Below, piece by piece: positions 1-9,901 of a DNA stretch of 64,000 nucleotides. The stretch covers positions 186,001-250,000 of the forward strand of contig CABJAC010000001.1 in the NCBI GenBank assembly GCA_902363455.1, read 5' to 3'. Source of the DNA: Caryophanales bacterium. Its GTDB lineage: Bacteria; Bacillota; Bacilli; Exiguobacteriales; Exiguobacteriaceae. Made by a program: the position numbers and the translations under genes. Each line of letters starts with the position of its first letter. Positions within the stretch are counted from its first letter, which is position 1. The notes under the pieces were generated by a model. It was not told where the DNA came from. It saw nothing but the letters and a program-made list of their open reading frames with translations, and searched no databases.

Positions 1-1
1 T

Positions 2-3000
2 CAAGAGACAACAACAGACATGGATGGGAAATATTTCTTTGACCGTATGAATAACGGGACACGTCCTCTCGGAACAGGCAATTATGTGATTGAAGTCGTC
101 AAACCGGAAGGATTCAATTTCTTTACACGACGTGATCAAGAAACGGATGATGCTCTGGATTCTGATATCAGACGTTCGACGGGACAGACGCTCGAATTCA
201 ATTTTGATTCTAAAACGGATCGACTCGACATCGATGCAGGTCTCTTGAAAGAATTAAAAGGTATCGGAGACTTTGTCTTCTTTGACGATAACCGAAATGG
301 CATCCAAGACGCGGGTGAAGTAGGTGTACCGAATGTGACCGTCAAACTGATGGAAATCGCGGATACAGGAACCGTGGTTTCGACGCTTACGACGAAAACA
401 AATGAGAACGGTCAATATTTGTTTGAGAACTTACCTGGTGGTGACTACAAGCTAGAATTTATGCTGCCGAGTGAGTACCGCTTCACAACACGAAATGCAG
501 GAGAAGATGATACGAAAGATTCAGACGTCGTACCTTCTTCTGATCCGTTAGTAGGTCAAGTCACAGTAAGACTTGGTGAAAATGCGAGTGACTTGACGAT
601 TGATGCCGGCGTACTCAGCGGCACAATCGGAGACTTTGTTTTTGAAGATCTGGATTACGATGGTGTTCAAGATGTTAATGAACCTGGTATTGCGAATCGA
701 CTTGTTACGCTGGAACAAAAGGAAAATGGTGTGTTCAAAAAAGTTTCAGAACAACAGACCGATGCGAACGGAAAGTATGTGTTCCGACATTTATCGAATG
801 GTGAGTACCGTGTCACAGTTGATACAACAGGCTATTTCGAAACAAAACGTTTCATCGGTGCCAATGATTTAGACTCAAATGTATCAGGCGGAGTGACAGA
901 TTCAGTCCTCCTTCAGGTGGATGATTCAGAGAAGTCGACAAATCTTCATCTAGATGCAGGATTGTTCCGCCCTGCTTCTGTCACAGGTGTTATTTGGCTA
1001 GACGGTTTCCCGAAAGACGGAACAAGACAAAGTGGAGAACGTCTCCTTCAGGATACGACTGTCGTACTGGTTGATGCAGCCGGAAATGCAGTGAAAGATG
1101 TTAATGGAAAAGATGTTCTGCCTGTTAAAGTAGGAGCAGACGGCCGTTATACATTTATGGACTTGTTCCCGGGTGACTATACGCTTAAGACGTCACGTGA
1201 TGACTTCTTAGCGTATCAAGATGTCACTATTGTCGATACGACCAGAAATGCAGACTTTATTCCACAAACCAATACGTTTACCAGTCAAGTGAACGTAAGA
1301 CTACAATCTGCCGAAACGAAACAAAATATTGATGCTGCGTTCATCGGTTCGACCGTCTCAGGAATAGCGACGGTGGACCAAAATGCAGACGGTGTTCGCG
1401 AGGTTTCAGATCCACGTCTTGCGAATGTAACGGTCGAACTTTATCGAGATGGTACAAAAGTTGGATCGAAAACAACTGAATCTGATGGAACATATCGTTT
1501 TACCGAGTTACCAACAGGCAACTATGAAGTCCGTTTCCCGGATACGAAAGGATATCTCGTGACACGACCGAATATCGGTGAAGATGCCCGGGATTCGGAT
1601 GCGGTGCTCGTCAATGGAACCTATACGACAGAGACATTCGCAGTTGGTGCTGGTACGGACTCACCAAATCATGATATTGGATTCTATTCGCTAGCAAGCA
1701 TCGGCGGACTTGCATGGGTAGATCTCAACCGAGATGGTGTGCGACAACAGTCCGAGTTCCTTCTTCCGAATGCAGTAGTTCAACTCTTTATTGGAACGTC
1801 GACAACACCGATCCAAACACAGGAAACAGGAAAAGATGGTTCATACCTCTTTAGCGGTTTAATGCCTGGTATGAGTTATCGAGTAGAAATCAATCATCCA
1901 TCGTATCGCTTAACTGAAGATCGCGACCGGGGGAATGATGATCAACGAGACTCTGATTTCGAACCGTCCTCGAGTAATCTTGGAAAGGGACAATCTACAC
2001 TCATTTATCTTCCAAGCGGCGCTGCTGTTCGTAATATCGATGCCGGTTATCTGGCTGGCGCACTGGGAGACCGGATCTGGCTGGATGCTAATGCAAATGG
2101 TAAGCAAGACGACAGTGAAAAAGGAATCTCAAACGTACGAGTCGAGCTTCTGGACAAGAATGGAAAAGAAGTGAAACGGGCGGACGGTTCAACGGTGTTA
2201 CCGGTTCTAACCGATATGAACGGTAACTATCGCTTTGAGCATCTTCCGGCAGGGGAATATCAAGTGAAGGTAGAAACACCAAAAGGATTGGTTCAAACAC
2301 TTCTTCAAGTAGGAGATACGACAAAGGATTCAAACGTTAACTCGTCTGGTTTGATGGAGAAACTTTCGCTTGAAGTGGGACAGATACGTGAAGATGCAGA
2401 TGGTGGATATTATGCACTGGCATCGATTGGAGATCGCGTATTTATTGATCTCAATAAAAATGGGATACAAGATAAAGGGGAACAAGGGCTTGCAAACGTT
2501 AAGGTTTCTCTCTATCGTGGTACCGATCTCATTAAGACTCTTGTGACAGATGCGAATGGAAACTATCGTTTTGAACAACTTGTACCAGGTGAATACCGAC
2601 TCGTCTTCGAAGAAAAAGACGGCTTCCAATTCACGCAACCTAACCGTGGTCCGGAAGAGACGGATTCAGACGTTAACTCTAAAGGGGAGACACCAAACAT
2701 CACGCTGATGAGTGGTGATCAACCCATGACGATTGATGCCGGATTTGTACCTGATGGCACTGGGAACGGGAAATCATTCGGTAGTATTGGTGATCGCGTG
2801 TGGGTTGATGTGGATGAGAATGCTGTCCAGTCACCAGCAGATCTACCGCTTGCAGGAGTAACGGTCTTCTTGTTTGATGAGACCGGAAAAATTCTCTTGT
2901 TCGAAACAAAAACAGATGCATCTGGTAAGTATCTCTTCACAGGTTTACCTGAAGGGAAATATATCGTGCAAGTGAAATATGATATGAAAAAGTATGACAT

Positions 3001-3835
3001 CGTCTCTCCATTCACAGGAGAAGATGAAACGAAAGATTCAAATATCAATCAAGAAGGACTTTCGAAAACAGTAACATTAGGTAAAAAAGGAGATACCGTT
3101 TCGACTGATCTGTCGATCGATGCAGGTCTTCAGTTAAAACCTAAATTCCTTGGCAGTATCGGAAAACGAGTTTGGCTCGACCTAAATAAAAATGGTCTAT
3201 ATGACGAAGGCGAACCGGTCATGAAGAATGTCGAAGTGACCCTATATCGCTACTTGAACGGGAAACGAGTAAAGGTCGAAACCATTCTGACGGATTCAAA
3301 AGGGAATTACCTGTTTGATGGGTTACAGCCGGGTGACTATCAAGTCGAGTTTGAATTGCCGGATGGTTATGTCTTTACAAAGCCAAATATTGATCCGAAA
3401 GTTGGGTCAGATACCAAACCGGATGGAACAACCGTAACAATCACGATCCGAGAAAATCAGGACAATTTAGACATCTGGGCAGGACTCTATCCTGACAAAG
3501 AGAATCCACCTGTAACGCCTGATCCTGACGATGGAGGTGTCATTCCAGTCAAACCAGACACGGATACACCGATCGATCCGAATACAGGCAAACCAATTAC
3601 AGATGAACTCGACGAAGGGTACACTTCGCCAGATGATCCAAAAACAGATAACACCCCTTCATCTCCTGGTACTACCAATGGAAATTCAGGACAGTCGGAT
3701 AAAACAAACGGCAACGGTGGATTACCGCAGTCAGGTGAAGCTCCACCACTTCCATGGCAATGGATTGGAGTTATTTTGATTCTTTTAGGTGGATTGCTGA
3801 TGTATCGCAATCGAAAAGCGAAAGAAATAAAATGA
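2..3835 (+). CDS. SdrB-repeat cell wall-anchored surface protein (5' end outside window)
   Basis: The reading frame is open to the left edge, so the N-terminus and signal peptide are not visible. The visible part holds nine full repeats of about 115 residues, each opening with a motif like IGDFVFFDDNRNGIQD or IGDRVWLDLNKNG and carrying NG.Y.F..L..G.Y and D..IDAG motifs; this is the SdrD B-like/prealbumin-like repeat family, usually Ca-binding rigid stalks. Acidic DxNxNG loops are present in most repeats; repeats 3 and 4 have weaker ones. After the repeats comes a Pro/Thr/Asp/Gly linker, then LPQSGE, a hydrophobic stretch (WIGVILILLGGLLMY) and a basic tail RNRKAKEIK. This is a sortase A-type signal with Ser in place of the usual Thr. 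Inferred role: wall-linked adhesin or stalk. Confidence 0.9.
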   Translation, partial: QETTTDMDGKYFFDRMNNGTRPLGTGNYVIEVVKPEGFNFFTRRDQETDDALDSDIRRSTGQTLEFNFDSKTDRLDIDAGLLKELKGIGDFVFFDDNRNGIQDAGEVGVPNVTVKLMEIADTGTVVSTLTTKTNENGQYLFENLPGGDYKLEFMLPSEYRFTTRNAGEDDTKDSDVVPSSDPLVGQVTVRLGENASDLTIDAGVLSGTIGDFVFEDLDYDGVQDVNEPGIANRLVTLEQKENGVFKKVSEQQTDANGKYVFRHLSNGEYRVTVDTTGYFETKRFIGANDLDSNVSGGVTDSVLLQVDDSEKSTNLHLDAGLFRPASVTGVIWLDGFPKDGTRQSGERLLQDTTVVLVDAAGNAVKDVNGKDVLPVKVGADGRYTFMDLFPGDYTLKTSRDDFLAYQDVTIVDTTRNADFIPQTNTFTSQVNVRLQSAETKQNIDAAFIGSTVSGIATVDQNADGVREVSDPRLANVTVELYRDGTKVGSKTTESDGTYRFTELPTGNYEVRFPDTKGYLVTRPNIGEDARDSDAVLVNGTYTTETFAVGAGTDSPNHDIGFYSLASIGGLAWVDLNRDGVRQQSEFLLPNAVVQLFIGTSTTPIQTQETGKDGSYLFSGLMPGMSYRVEINHPSYRLTEDRDRGNDDQRDSDFEPSSSNLGKGQSTLIYLPSGAAVRNIDAGYLAGALGDRIWLDANANGKQDDSEKGISNVRVELLDKNGKEVKRADGSTVLPVLTDMNGNYRFEHLPAGEYQVKVETPKGLVQTLLQVGDTTKDSNVNSSGLMEKLSLEVGQIREDADGGYYALASIGDRVFIDLNKNGIQDKGEQGLANVKVSLYRGTDLIKTLVTDANGNYRFEQLVPGEYRLVFEEKDGFQFTQPNRGPEETDSDVNSKGETPNITLMSGDQPMTIDAGFVPDGTGNGKSFGSIGDRVWVDVDENAVQSPADLPLAGVTVFLFDETGKILLFETKTDASGKYLFTGLPEGKYIVQVKYDMKKYDIVSPFTGEDETKDSNINQEGLSKTVTLGKKGDTVSTDLSIDAGLQLKPKFLGSIGKRVWLDLNKNGLYDEGEPVMKNVEVTLYRYLNGKRVKVETILTDSKGNYLFDGLQPGDYQVEFELPDGYVFTKPNIDPKVGSDTKPDGTTVTITIRENQDNLDIWAGLYPDKENPPVTPDPDDGGVIPVKPDTDTPIDPNTGKPITDELDEGYTSPDDPKTDNTPSSPGTTNGNSGQSDKTNGNGGLPQSGEAPPLPWQWIGVILILLGGLLMYRNRKAKEIK

Positions 3836-3906
3836 TTCAATCGAAAAAAATGGGTGAAGGTAAGATTTAAAAACGATTACAGATGATTTTTCTAATCTGA
3901 ACAAAT

Positions 3907-3943
3907 GGGAGGCGGATTTTACATCCGTCTCCTGTTTGTTTTG
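3907..3943 (+). terminator. Rho-independent terminator of the surface protein gene
   Basis: GGAGGCGGAT pairs with ATCCGTCTCC around a short TTTAC loop and is followed by a T-rich run. Confidence 0.8.
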
Positions 3944-4082
3944 TCAAAAAAGGAATTGAAATCATCTGCTTTGTTAATTCCAAATGAGTGATGGAAGAGA
4001 GAACATATAGTTCGAATTTAAAAGAAAGCGATCCCATGCTAAGCTTAGAAAACGATATAGTACGTAGAAAGAAGGGGATGTC

Positions 4083-4754
4083 ATGAATATTTTAGTTATC
4101 GATGATGAGGAAAGCATCCGCAACCTCGTCCGGTTACAACTTGAAATCGAACACTATACCGTGAAGACGGCGCAGGATGGAAAGGAAGCCTTACGGTTAC
4201 AGGCGGAACATCCTTTTGACCTCGTGATCCTCGATTTGATGTTGCCGGATACGACGGGATTTGACCTGATTCCGCAATTACGGACCGCGCATCCGGAATT
4301 GCCGATTTTGATGCTGACCGCGCGCGATCAGATGAACGATAAGATTATCGGTTTGCAGCTCGGGGCAGACGATTATATGACAAAACCGTTTAACGGAACG
4401 GAACTTGTCCTGCGCGTCAAAAATCTATTGAAACGCGTCGTGCAGAGCAGACCAGTGACCGTTCATGTCGAGGATCCTTTTTTGACGATCGATGCGAACG
4501 CCCGGACGATTTCCCTAGAAGGCATCCCTTTACCGTTGACACACCGGGAATATGCCTTGCTCGTATTATTCCTTGAACATCCGAACCGAGTGTTTGAGCG
4601 CGAGGAGTTACTCGAACAAGTCTGGGGGTTTGATTTTTCAGGCCAAACCCGTGCGGTCGACATCATGGTGCAGCGTCTGCGGAAAAAATTAGGACGGCAA
4701 GGTGATCGTCTGAAGACGGTCTACGGTGCAGGCTATAAGTGGATTGACGCATGA
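4083..4754 (+). CDS. OmpR/PhoB-family response regulator
   Basis: The 223-residue protein has a receiver domain (about 1-120) with the acidic pair D7/D8, phospho-acceptor D51 in VILDLMLPD, T79 and K101 (MTKPF). A winged-helix Trans_reg_C domain follows (about 128-222), ending in the typical TVYGAGYKW motif. It is translationally coupled to the histidine kinase (ATGA overlap). The membrane protein, solute-binding protein and UhpT-like transporter downstream suggest control of uptake of a phosphorylated metabolite. Direct repeats at 6164-6200 are candidate binding sites. The start follows AAGGGG at suitable spacing. Confidence 0.92.
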   Translation: MNILVIDDEESIRNLVRLQLEIEHYTVKTAQDGKEALRLQAEHPFDLVILDLMLPDTTGFDLIPQLRTAHPELPILMLTARDQMNDKIIGLQLGADDYMTKPFNGTELVLRVKNLLKRVVQSRPVTVHVEDPFLTIDANARTISLEGIPLPLTHREYALLVLFLEHPNRVFEREELLEQVWGFDFSGQTRAVDIMVQRLRKKLGRQGDRLKTVYGAGYKWIDA

Positions 4755-6145
4755 AGCTGCGGACCGTCATTACCGAAAATTTTGTCCTCCTGCTCGTTCC
4801 GGCGTTACTCGTCTTGTTTTTGATCATCTATGGGTTCGTTCAATCCAGCTTATACGCCAATGCCGTCGATTCGACGAAAAAATTGAGTCGGGAAGCGCAA
4901 CTCTATACGATGGCATACCAAGCAAACGAACCGGGTGATTCGTTTGCCGAGACTGCGGTACCCGTCGCCTCCTACTTGGCGACCCGGTTTGATGCCCGGA
5001 TCCAGCTGTTCGGACCACAGGCCGAGTTGTTGGCCGATTCGGAGCGCGACCAGTTGCCTCTTCTCGCGAGTGACATCGATCAGGCCATACAAGGAAAAAG
5101 CAGTTACTTGTTTTTAAAGGAAACAGCGTCACCGGTCCTGTTTTTTTCGAGCCCGGTGTATGAAGGAGAGACCGTCATCGGATCGATTCGTTTTTTAGTC
5201 GATCTCAAGGCGGAGAGCGAGTTGCTCCGGCAACTGACCTATGTGTTCGCAACGGTTTTCGTGCTTCTTCTGATCGTTGCCGTTATGACGGCACGACGTA
5301 TGTCGCGCAGCATCATCGAACCGATTGATGATTTACGAAAAATGTCCCACGCGTTGACGCAAGGGCAGTATGCCAATCGGTTGCCGGACTATCCGTATGA
5401 GGAATTGACAAGACTGGCAGGGGATTTCACGGCACTCGCCGACGCCGTCCAGCATAATATCCGTCAGCTGGAGCAGGAACGCGGGGAGCAACAAACGTTT
5501 ATCGATCACATCACACACGAGTTGCGGACACCGATGGCAGCCATCATGGGGTACGTCGAGTTGATTCCGAAGCTCGAAGCCGAGGAAGCCGCACGGTGTT
5601 ATCACTACATTGAACGCGAAAGCCGTCGTTTGTTGCGTCTCGTGTCAAATAATTTAGAACAGACGAAACAAAAACGACTGGAGGTCCAAGCGGGATTTGC
5701 CATGTTTTCTTTAGATGAACTTGTTCGTGACACACTGTTCATCATGCAGCTTCGTCTCGATCAACACGGGATCACCGTACAGACCGATCTCCCGCATGTC
5801 TTCGTCCTTGGCCAACCGGATCAAACGAAACAGGTGCTGTTGAATGTTTTCGAGAATGCCGTCAAATACAGTGATGCCATGGTGCTGACGATTTCAGCCG
5901 TCAGTGAAGAAAAGCAGATGTGTTTACGGATTGAAGATGACGGCATCGGTGTTGATCCGCTTGTTCTCGAAGAATTCACGACAGGTACACAGACGTTACA
6001 GACCGCAAACGGGAACGGATTTGGTCTGTTGCTGTGCCGTCAACTGATGCGGGAGCAAGCCGGTGATTTCGTAATCGAGAGTGACGAGACAGGGACGCGG
6101 ATTCAGCTTCGTTTTCGTTTGGCGAATCAGACTGCTTCTTTGTAA
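4751..6145 (+). CDS. Membrane sensor histidine kinase (HAMP-HisKA-HATPase)
   Basis: The 464-residue protein has a first membrane helix (about 10-30), an extracellular region of about 130 residues, a second helix (about 163-180) and a HAMP linker. The HisKA motif HITHELRTP puts the phospho-histidine at H256. The HATPase domain shows the N box (FENAVKYS, N369), G1 box DDGIG (396-400) and G2 box GNGFGL. All catalytic boxes are intact. It overlaps the response regulator stop by four bases. In Pgt/Hpt-type systems a cognate binding protein presents phosphorylated ligands to the kinase; the linked binding protein at 7013 could do the same here (inference). Confidence 0.92.
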   Translation: MKLRTVITENFVLLLVPALLVLFLIIYGFVQSSLYANAVDSTKKLSREAQLYTMAYQANEPGDSFAETAVPVASYLATRFDARIQLFGPQAELLADSERDQLPLLASDIDQAIQGKSSYLFLKETASPVLFFSSPVYEGETVIGSIRFLVDLKAESELLRQLTYVFATVFVLLLIVAVMTARRMSRSIIEPIDDLRKMSHALTQGQYANRLPDYPYEELTRLAGDFTALADAVQHNIRQLEQERGEQQTFIDHITHELRTPMAAIMGYVELIPKLEAEEAARCYHYIERESRRLLRLVSNNLEQTKQKRLEVQAGFAMFSLDELVRDTLFIMQLRLDQHGITVQTDLPHVFVLGQPDQTKQVLLNVFENAVKYSDAMVLTISAVSEEKQMCLRIEDDGIGVDPLVLEEFTTGTQTLQTANGNGFGLLLCRQLMREQAGDFVIESDETGTRIQLRFRLANQTASL

Positions 6146-6163
6146 TCGCTTACAAAATGATAC

Positions 6164-6218
6164 ATTTATGAAACATTTGGGTCGGATTTACGAAACAATT
6201 CCCCTGTAATCTGATAAT
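6164..6218 (+). promoter_or_regulatory. Candidate response-regulator binding repeats and -10 element
   Basis: ATTTATGAAACATTT (6164-6178) is repeated as ATTTACGAAACAATT (6186-6200), starting 22 bp apart, which is two helical turns. The second copy would overlap a -35 region relative to TGATAAT at 6212-6218, where no good -35 exists. This is the layout of promoters activated by PhoB-type regulators. It sits between the kinase gene and the membrane protein/binding protein/transporter genes. Confidence 0.45.
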
Positions 6219-6236
6219 CAAGCAAGGAGATGAACC

Positions 6237-7013
6237 ATGAAAGCTTCAACGTTGATGTACCTCATGTTGATGGGGATCTTATTTGCCCTCGGTCTTCTTT
6301 TACTTCAGCAGACCGTCTTCGGTCGACTCCATGTCATCGAAGACGAAACAGACATCCGGAATCAATCGGACAGTTCGATTCCGACAGAACTGGTCGTAAC
6401 ACACCGTTCCTGGGGCGAACAACGGATTGAGGATGGAAGTGAAGTCGAACGGATCACCCGTCTTTTGAAGCAAATGAAGACGGCGGCAAAACGGGATTGC
6501 CCGGCAGGTCAAACGACTTTTACGGGAACACTCCGGTTCTTGAACGGGACGACGTGGTCTTTTACTCTCGGAGAACACATGACACTGAACGGACGTTGTG
6601 TGGCGGCGCAACCGGTCAGTCAGACGGCGATGTTAAAAGCCCGTCTCTTGAATGCGTACCATACGCCGGGACAGTTGGCCAAGCAACTCGGTCAAGCTGA
6701 AAAAGTGACACTGTTTGAAGCGGGACGTTCGCGTGAGTTGACGCGGGAGGAGCGACGGACGTTGCAGCGCCAAATCGAAAAAGCGGAACCGATGACGGAT
6801 TATGAGGAAGTCGGACGCATTCTCGATGACAGCGACACGCGGCGTGTGCTCCAAATCGCCCGTTTCGGACAAGAATCGGGAAAAAGGGATCAATTGATGA
6901 ACCTGACCATCCATGACACATTGTTTAGTGTGCAGTACATGGACGATGATAACGGAAATACCTTTTATCTCAAAGGCATGCTTTCTGTAAAGTCGAAGGA
7001 GGCAGAGCGTTGA
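6237..7013 (+). CDS. Membrane-anchored protein of unknown function
   Basis: The 258-residue protein has one N-terminal hydrophobic segment (LMLMGILFALGLLLL) followed by a predicted extracytoplasmic domain of about 225 residues with two cysteines (CPAGQ and GRCVAA). I do not recognise a family. It has a good SD (AAGGAG, 6224-6229) and lies between the two-component system and the binding protein/transporter genes, with its stop overlapping the next start region, so it is part of that unit. An accessory sensor or regulator of the kinase is possible but unproven. Confidence 0.75.
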   Translation: MKASTLMYLMLMGILFALGLLLLQQTVFGRLHVIEDETDIRNQSDSSIPTELVVTHRSWGEQRIEDGSEVERITRLLKQMKTAAKRDCPAGQTTFTGTLRFLNGTTWSFTLGEHMTLNGRCVAAQPVSQTAMLKARLLNAYHTPGQLAKQLGQAEKVTLFEAGRSRELTREERRTLQRQIEKAEPMTDYEEVGRILDDSDTRRVLQIARFGQESGKRDQLMNLTIHDTLFSVQYMDDDNGNTFYLKGMLSVKSKEAER

Positions 7014-8008
7014 TGAACAAACGGATGATCTTCTTGCTGAGTATCATTTGTATCATGAGTATCGGAATTGTCCGAAATAATCAAGAAACGAAACAGGGGA
7101 CGATGGCACGGCAGACGACACCACATTTGACGGCTTACGTCGCAGCAAAGGAAGATATCGGTCGTGCGCTGTTATCGTCCTATTGCGAGACGAAAGGATG
7201 TACGTATGAATTCGTCCGCCTGTCAACGGAAGAATTGGTGCGGCGTGTGACGGAAGAGGCCGATCATCCGCGGGCGGATCTCGTCATCGGCGGAACATGG
7301 GATGCCCATCAGACATTAAAGAAACGGCATTTATCGACACCGTTTCCCGCCAAGCTTTCGCAAGAAGACGGGTTACAGGATCCGGACCGCTACTGGATTG
7401 GTTATGAGGTCGAGCGTCTCGCGATTGTCGTCAACACAGTGTTGTGGAAAGAACGCATCGGTCAACAGGTGCCGTATCCGGTGACACTGGCGGATTTGAC
7501 GAATGACTTATATCGCGATGAACTGATTTTGCCTGATCCGAACCATTCGGGGACCGGAGCAACGATTTTGCAGGCCGTTTTCGAAAAGTACGGAGCATCG
7601 GGGGACGATATGCTCCGGCGGCTGATTCGTCAGACCCGTCTGTTTACGGCAAACGGATTTGCGCCTGTCTCGTATGTCGCGAGCGGCGAAGCGATGCTCG
7701 GGGTCAACTTCATCGGCGATCAGCAATCACTCCGCGAAAAATCCTATCCGATTAAAAGCATTCCGCTCGATACGTATTCGATTAATGCGATTTCAAAGCT
7801 TAAAAATCGAAATCAACAAAACGTGTCGAACGACTTCATGCGGTATGTCTTATCGAGTGACGGACAGGATATCTTGCGAAAAGTCTCGTTTGGAACACCG
7901 ACCTATGCCGTCTCGCAAGTCCAACCGATCAAACGAAGTGTCGGGCAAGACATCGTTTCTGATTATAAGGACTATCTCCAGCGGTTTAACCGACTCTATG
8001 ACAAATGA
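7013..8008 (+). CDS. Extracellular solute-binding protein, PgtC/AfuA-like
   Basis: The 331-residue protein has an N-terminal hydrophobic anchor or signal (MIFLLSIICIMSIGIV) without a lipobox and a type 2 periplasmic-binding fold. Visible motifs include ADLVIGGT, WIGYEVERLAIVVNT, LPDPNHSGTGATIL and EAMLGVNFIGDQQ, which match the iron/phosphate-ester binding protein group that includes PgtC and HptA. No ABC permease or ATPase is encoded beside it; a MFS organophosphate transporter follows 33 bp later. It therefore probably acts as a ligand sensor for the kinase. An in-frame TTG at 7010 is an alternative start. Confidence 0.8.
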   Translation: MNKRMIFLLSIICIMSIGIVRNNQETKQGTMARQTTPHLTAYVAAKEDIGRALLSSYCETKGCTYEFVRLSTEELVRRVTEEADHPRADLVIGGTWDAHQTLKKRHLSTPFPAKLSQEDGLQDPDRYWIGYEVERLAIVVNTVLWKERIGQQVPYPVTLADLTNDLYRDELILPDPNHSGTGATILQAVFEKYGASGDDMLRRLIRQTRLFTANGFAPVSYVASGEAMLGVNFIGDQQSLREKSYPIKSIPLDTYSINAISKLKNRNQQNVSNDFMRYVLSSDGQDILRKVSFGTPTYAVSQVQPIKRSVGQDIVSDYKDYLQRFNRLYDK

Positions 8009-8041
8009 TGCGAAGAATCGAACCAAAACGGGGGAAAACAC

Positions 8042-9451
8042 ATGGGGTTCTTCAGCATCAAAAAACTACCAAATGCCGGAATACCGATTGAGGTCCAGCG
8101 CAAACAATGGTTACAGCAATTTTTAAAAGCATTTTTAGTCGTCTTCTTTTCTTACATGGCGATGTATCTGATTCGCAATAACTTTAAAGCGGCACAACCG
8201 CTTCTAAAAGAAGAACTCGGCTTCACGACGACGGAACTCGGGTATATCGGATTCGCGTTTTCGATCACGTACGGAATCGGTAAGACATTACTCGGCTATT
8301 TCGTCGACGGCAAAAACACGAAACGCGTCATTTCGTTCTTATTGATTTTATCTTCTTTAATCGTGACAACCATGGGGATGTTGATGAGTGCCGGAGGAAG
8401 TCCCGTCGGTCTCTTGATGGTCTTATGGGGGATGAGCGGTTTCTTCCAATCGGTCGGAGGACCTTCGTCCTATTCGACGATTGCACGCTGGACACCGTTT
8501 GAGAAACGCGGACGGTACCTCGGTTTTTGGAACGTCTCGCATAACATCGGCGGTGCGATTGCCGGAGGATTGGCGCTTTGGGGAGCGAACGTCTTCTTTA
8601 ACGGCAGTGTCGTCGGGATGTTCATTTTCCCGGCGGTGATCGCGCTAGTCATCGGGATCGTCGGACTCTTCATCGGAAAGGATGATCCGGAAGAGCTCGG
8701 ATGGAATCGAAGTGAGGAAATTTTTGATGAACCGATTGAACCGGAAAACCTGGCAGCTGAAAAAATGACGAAGTGGCAAGTCTTCAGAACCTATGTCATT
8801 TCGAATCCGTGGATTTGGACATTGTGCATCGCGAACGTCTTCGTGTACATCGTCCGGATCGGAATCGACAACTGGGCACCGTTGTACGTGACGGAGCATC
8901 TTCACTTCAGTACGGAAAGTGCCGTCAATACGATCTTCTTCTTTGAAATCGGGGCACTTTGCGGCAGTATGATTTGGGGATATGTTTCCGATTTACTCAA
9001 AGGACGCCGGGCGCTCGTCGCGACGATTTGTCTGCTTCTGACGGCAGTTGCCGTTCTCGGATACCGGTATGGTACGAGTGAAACGATGATCTATGCTTCA
9101 TTATTTGCACTCGGTGCATTGATTTACGGTCCACAGTTATTGATTGGTGTATCCGTCATCAGCTTTGCACCGAAGCAGGCGACGACGGTCACAAACGGGA
9201 TGGTCGGAACATTCGGATACCTGTTTGGTGATTCAATCGCAAAAGTAGGTCTCGCAAAAATCGCGGATCCTGAAACAAACGGGCTGACGATCGGCTCCCT
9301 GACCCTTCACGGATGGAGTGATACGTTCATCGTCTTTAATGCCGCTCTCATCTTCGGTGTCATCGCGCTTGCGATTGTCGCTGTCGTCGAGGAGAAAAAG
9401 ATTCGCCGGCTCGGGTTGCTCGAGCGTCAAGCGGATAAACTAAGCTCATGA
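8042..9451 (+). CDS. MFS organophosphate:phosphate antiporter, UhpT/GlpT/PgtP type
   Basis: The 469-residue protein has about 12 membrane segments. The N-terminal sequence [19 protein letters not shown] and [16 protein letters not shown] resemble the sugar-phosphate/glycerol-3-phosphate branch of the major facilitator family, which exchanges organophosphate for inorganic phosphate. The gene follows the binding protein closely. Its stop overlaps the ATG of the galU remnant by four bases. Substrate (hexose phosphate, glycerol phosphate or phosphoglycerate) cannot be decided from the sequence. Confidence 0.88.
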   Translation: MGFFSIKKLPNAGIPIEVQRKQWLQQFLKAFLVVFFSYMAMYLIRNNFKAAQPLLKEELGFTTTELGYIGFAFSITYGIGKTLLGYFVDGKNTKRVISFLLILSSLIVTTMGMLMSAGGSPVGLLMVLWGMSGFFQSVGGPSSYSTIARWTPFEKRGRYLGFWNVSHNIGGAIAGGLALWGANVFFNGSVVGMFIFPAVIALVIGIVGLFIGKDDPEELGWNRSEEIFDEPIEPENLAAEKMTKWQVFRTYVISNPWIWTLCIANVFVYIVRIGIDNWAPLYVTEHLHFSTESAVNTIFFFEIGALCGSMIWGYVSDLLKGRRALVATICLLLTAVAVLGYRYGTSETMIYASLFALGALIYGPQLLIGVSVISFAPKQATTVTNGMVGTFGYLFGDSIAKVGLAKIADPETNGLTIGSLTLHGWSDTFIVFNAALIFGVIALAIVAVVEEKKIRRLGLLERQADKLSS

Positions 9452-9735
9452 ATAGGACAGCCCCTTCGAATCTGGTGATCATGGAACGGTACGTCTTGAC
9501 GACGAACATCTTTGATTACTTGGAAAATAAGTCGGAGGGGGCTGGAGGCGACATTCAATTGACCGACGCGATCGAACAGTTGAACACGGGTCAGGCTGTC
9601 TATACGTTTGACCTCGAGGGAAGCCGTCATGATGTCGGTGAGAAACTCGGTTTCGTCAAAACGACGACTGAATAGGCGATGAAGGATCCTGAAATGCATG
9701 AAGAATTAAAAGCGTTTCTCAAACGATTTCAGTGA
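9448..9735 (+). pseudogene. galU: 3' remnant of UTP-glucose-1-phosphate uridylyltransferase
   Basis: The translation [14 protein letters not shown], then [16 protein letters not shown] and [13 protein letters not shown] is the C-terminal third of GalU. The frame is broken by TAG at 9673, after which the same frame continues AMKDPEMHEELKAFLKRFQ to TGA at 9733, the natural GalU C-terminus. The catalytic N-terminal part (nucleotide-binding region, roughly 190 residues) is missing. It starts inside the transporter stop codon, so a deletion appears to have joined the galU tail to this operon. A functional galU must be elsewhere if UDP-glucose is made. Confidence 0.88.
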
Positions 9736-9741
9736 ATAAGG

Positions 9742-9773
9742 CGTGTACATCCAAGCGGATGTACACGTTTTTT
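9742..9773 (+). terminator. Rho-independent terminator after the galU remnant
   Basis: CGTGTACATCC pairs perfectly with GGATGTACACG around AAGC and is followed by six T. Confidence 0.93.
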
Positions 9774-9901
9774 GATGGGTTCAAAAAATAGTTATAGGTA
9801 TATTGAAAAAATAAAAAAACACTTTACTTTATTAGAGAAAAATAAAAGGAATTAAATGTAAGGTGGATTGTAGAATATGAATAGACGAAAGGGGTGTTTG
9901 A

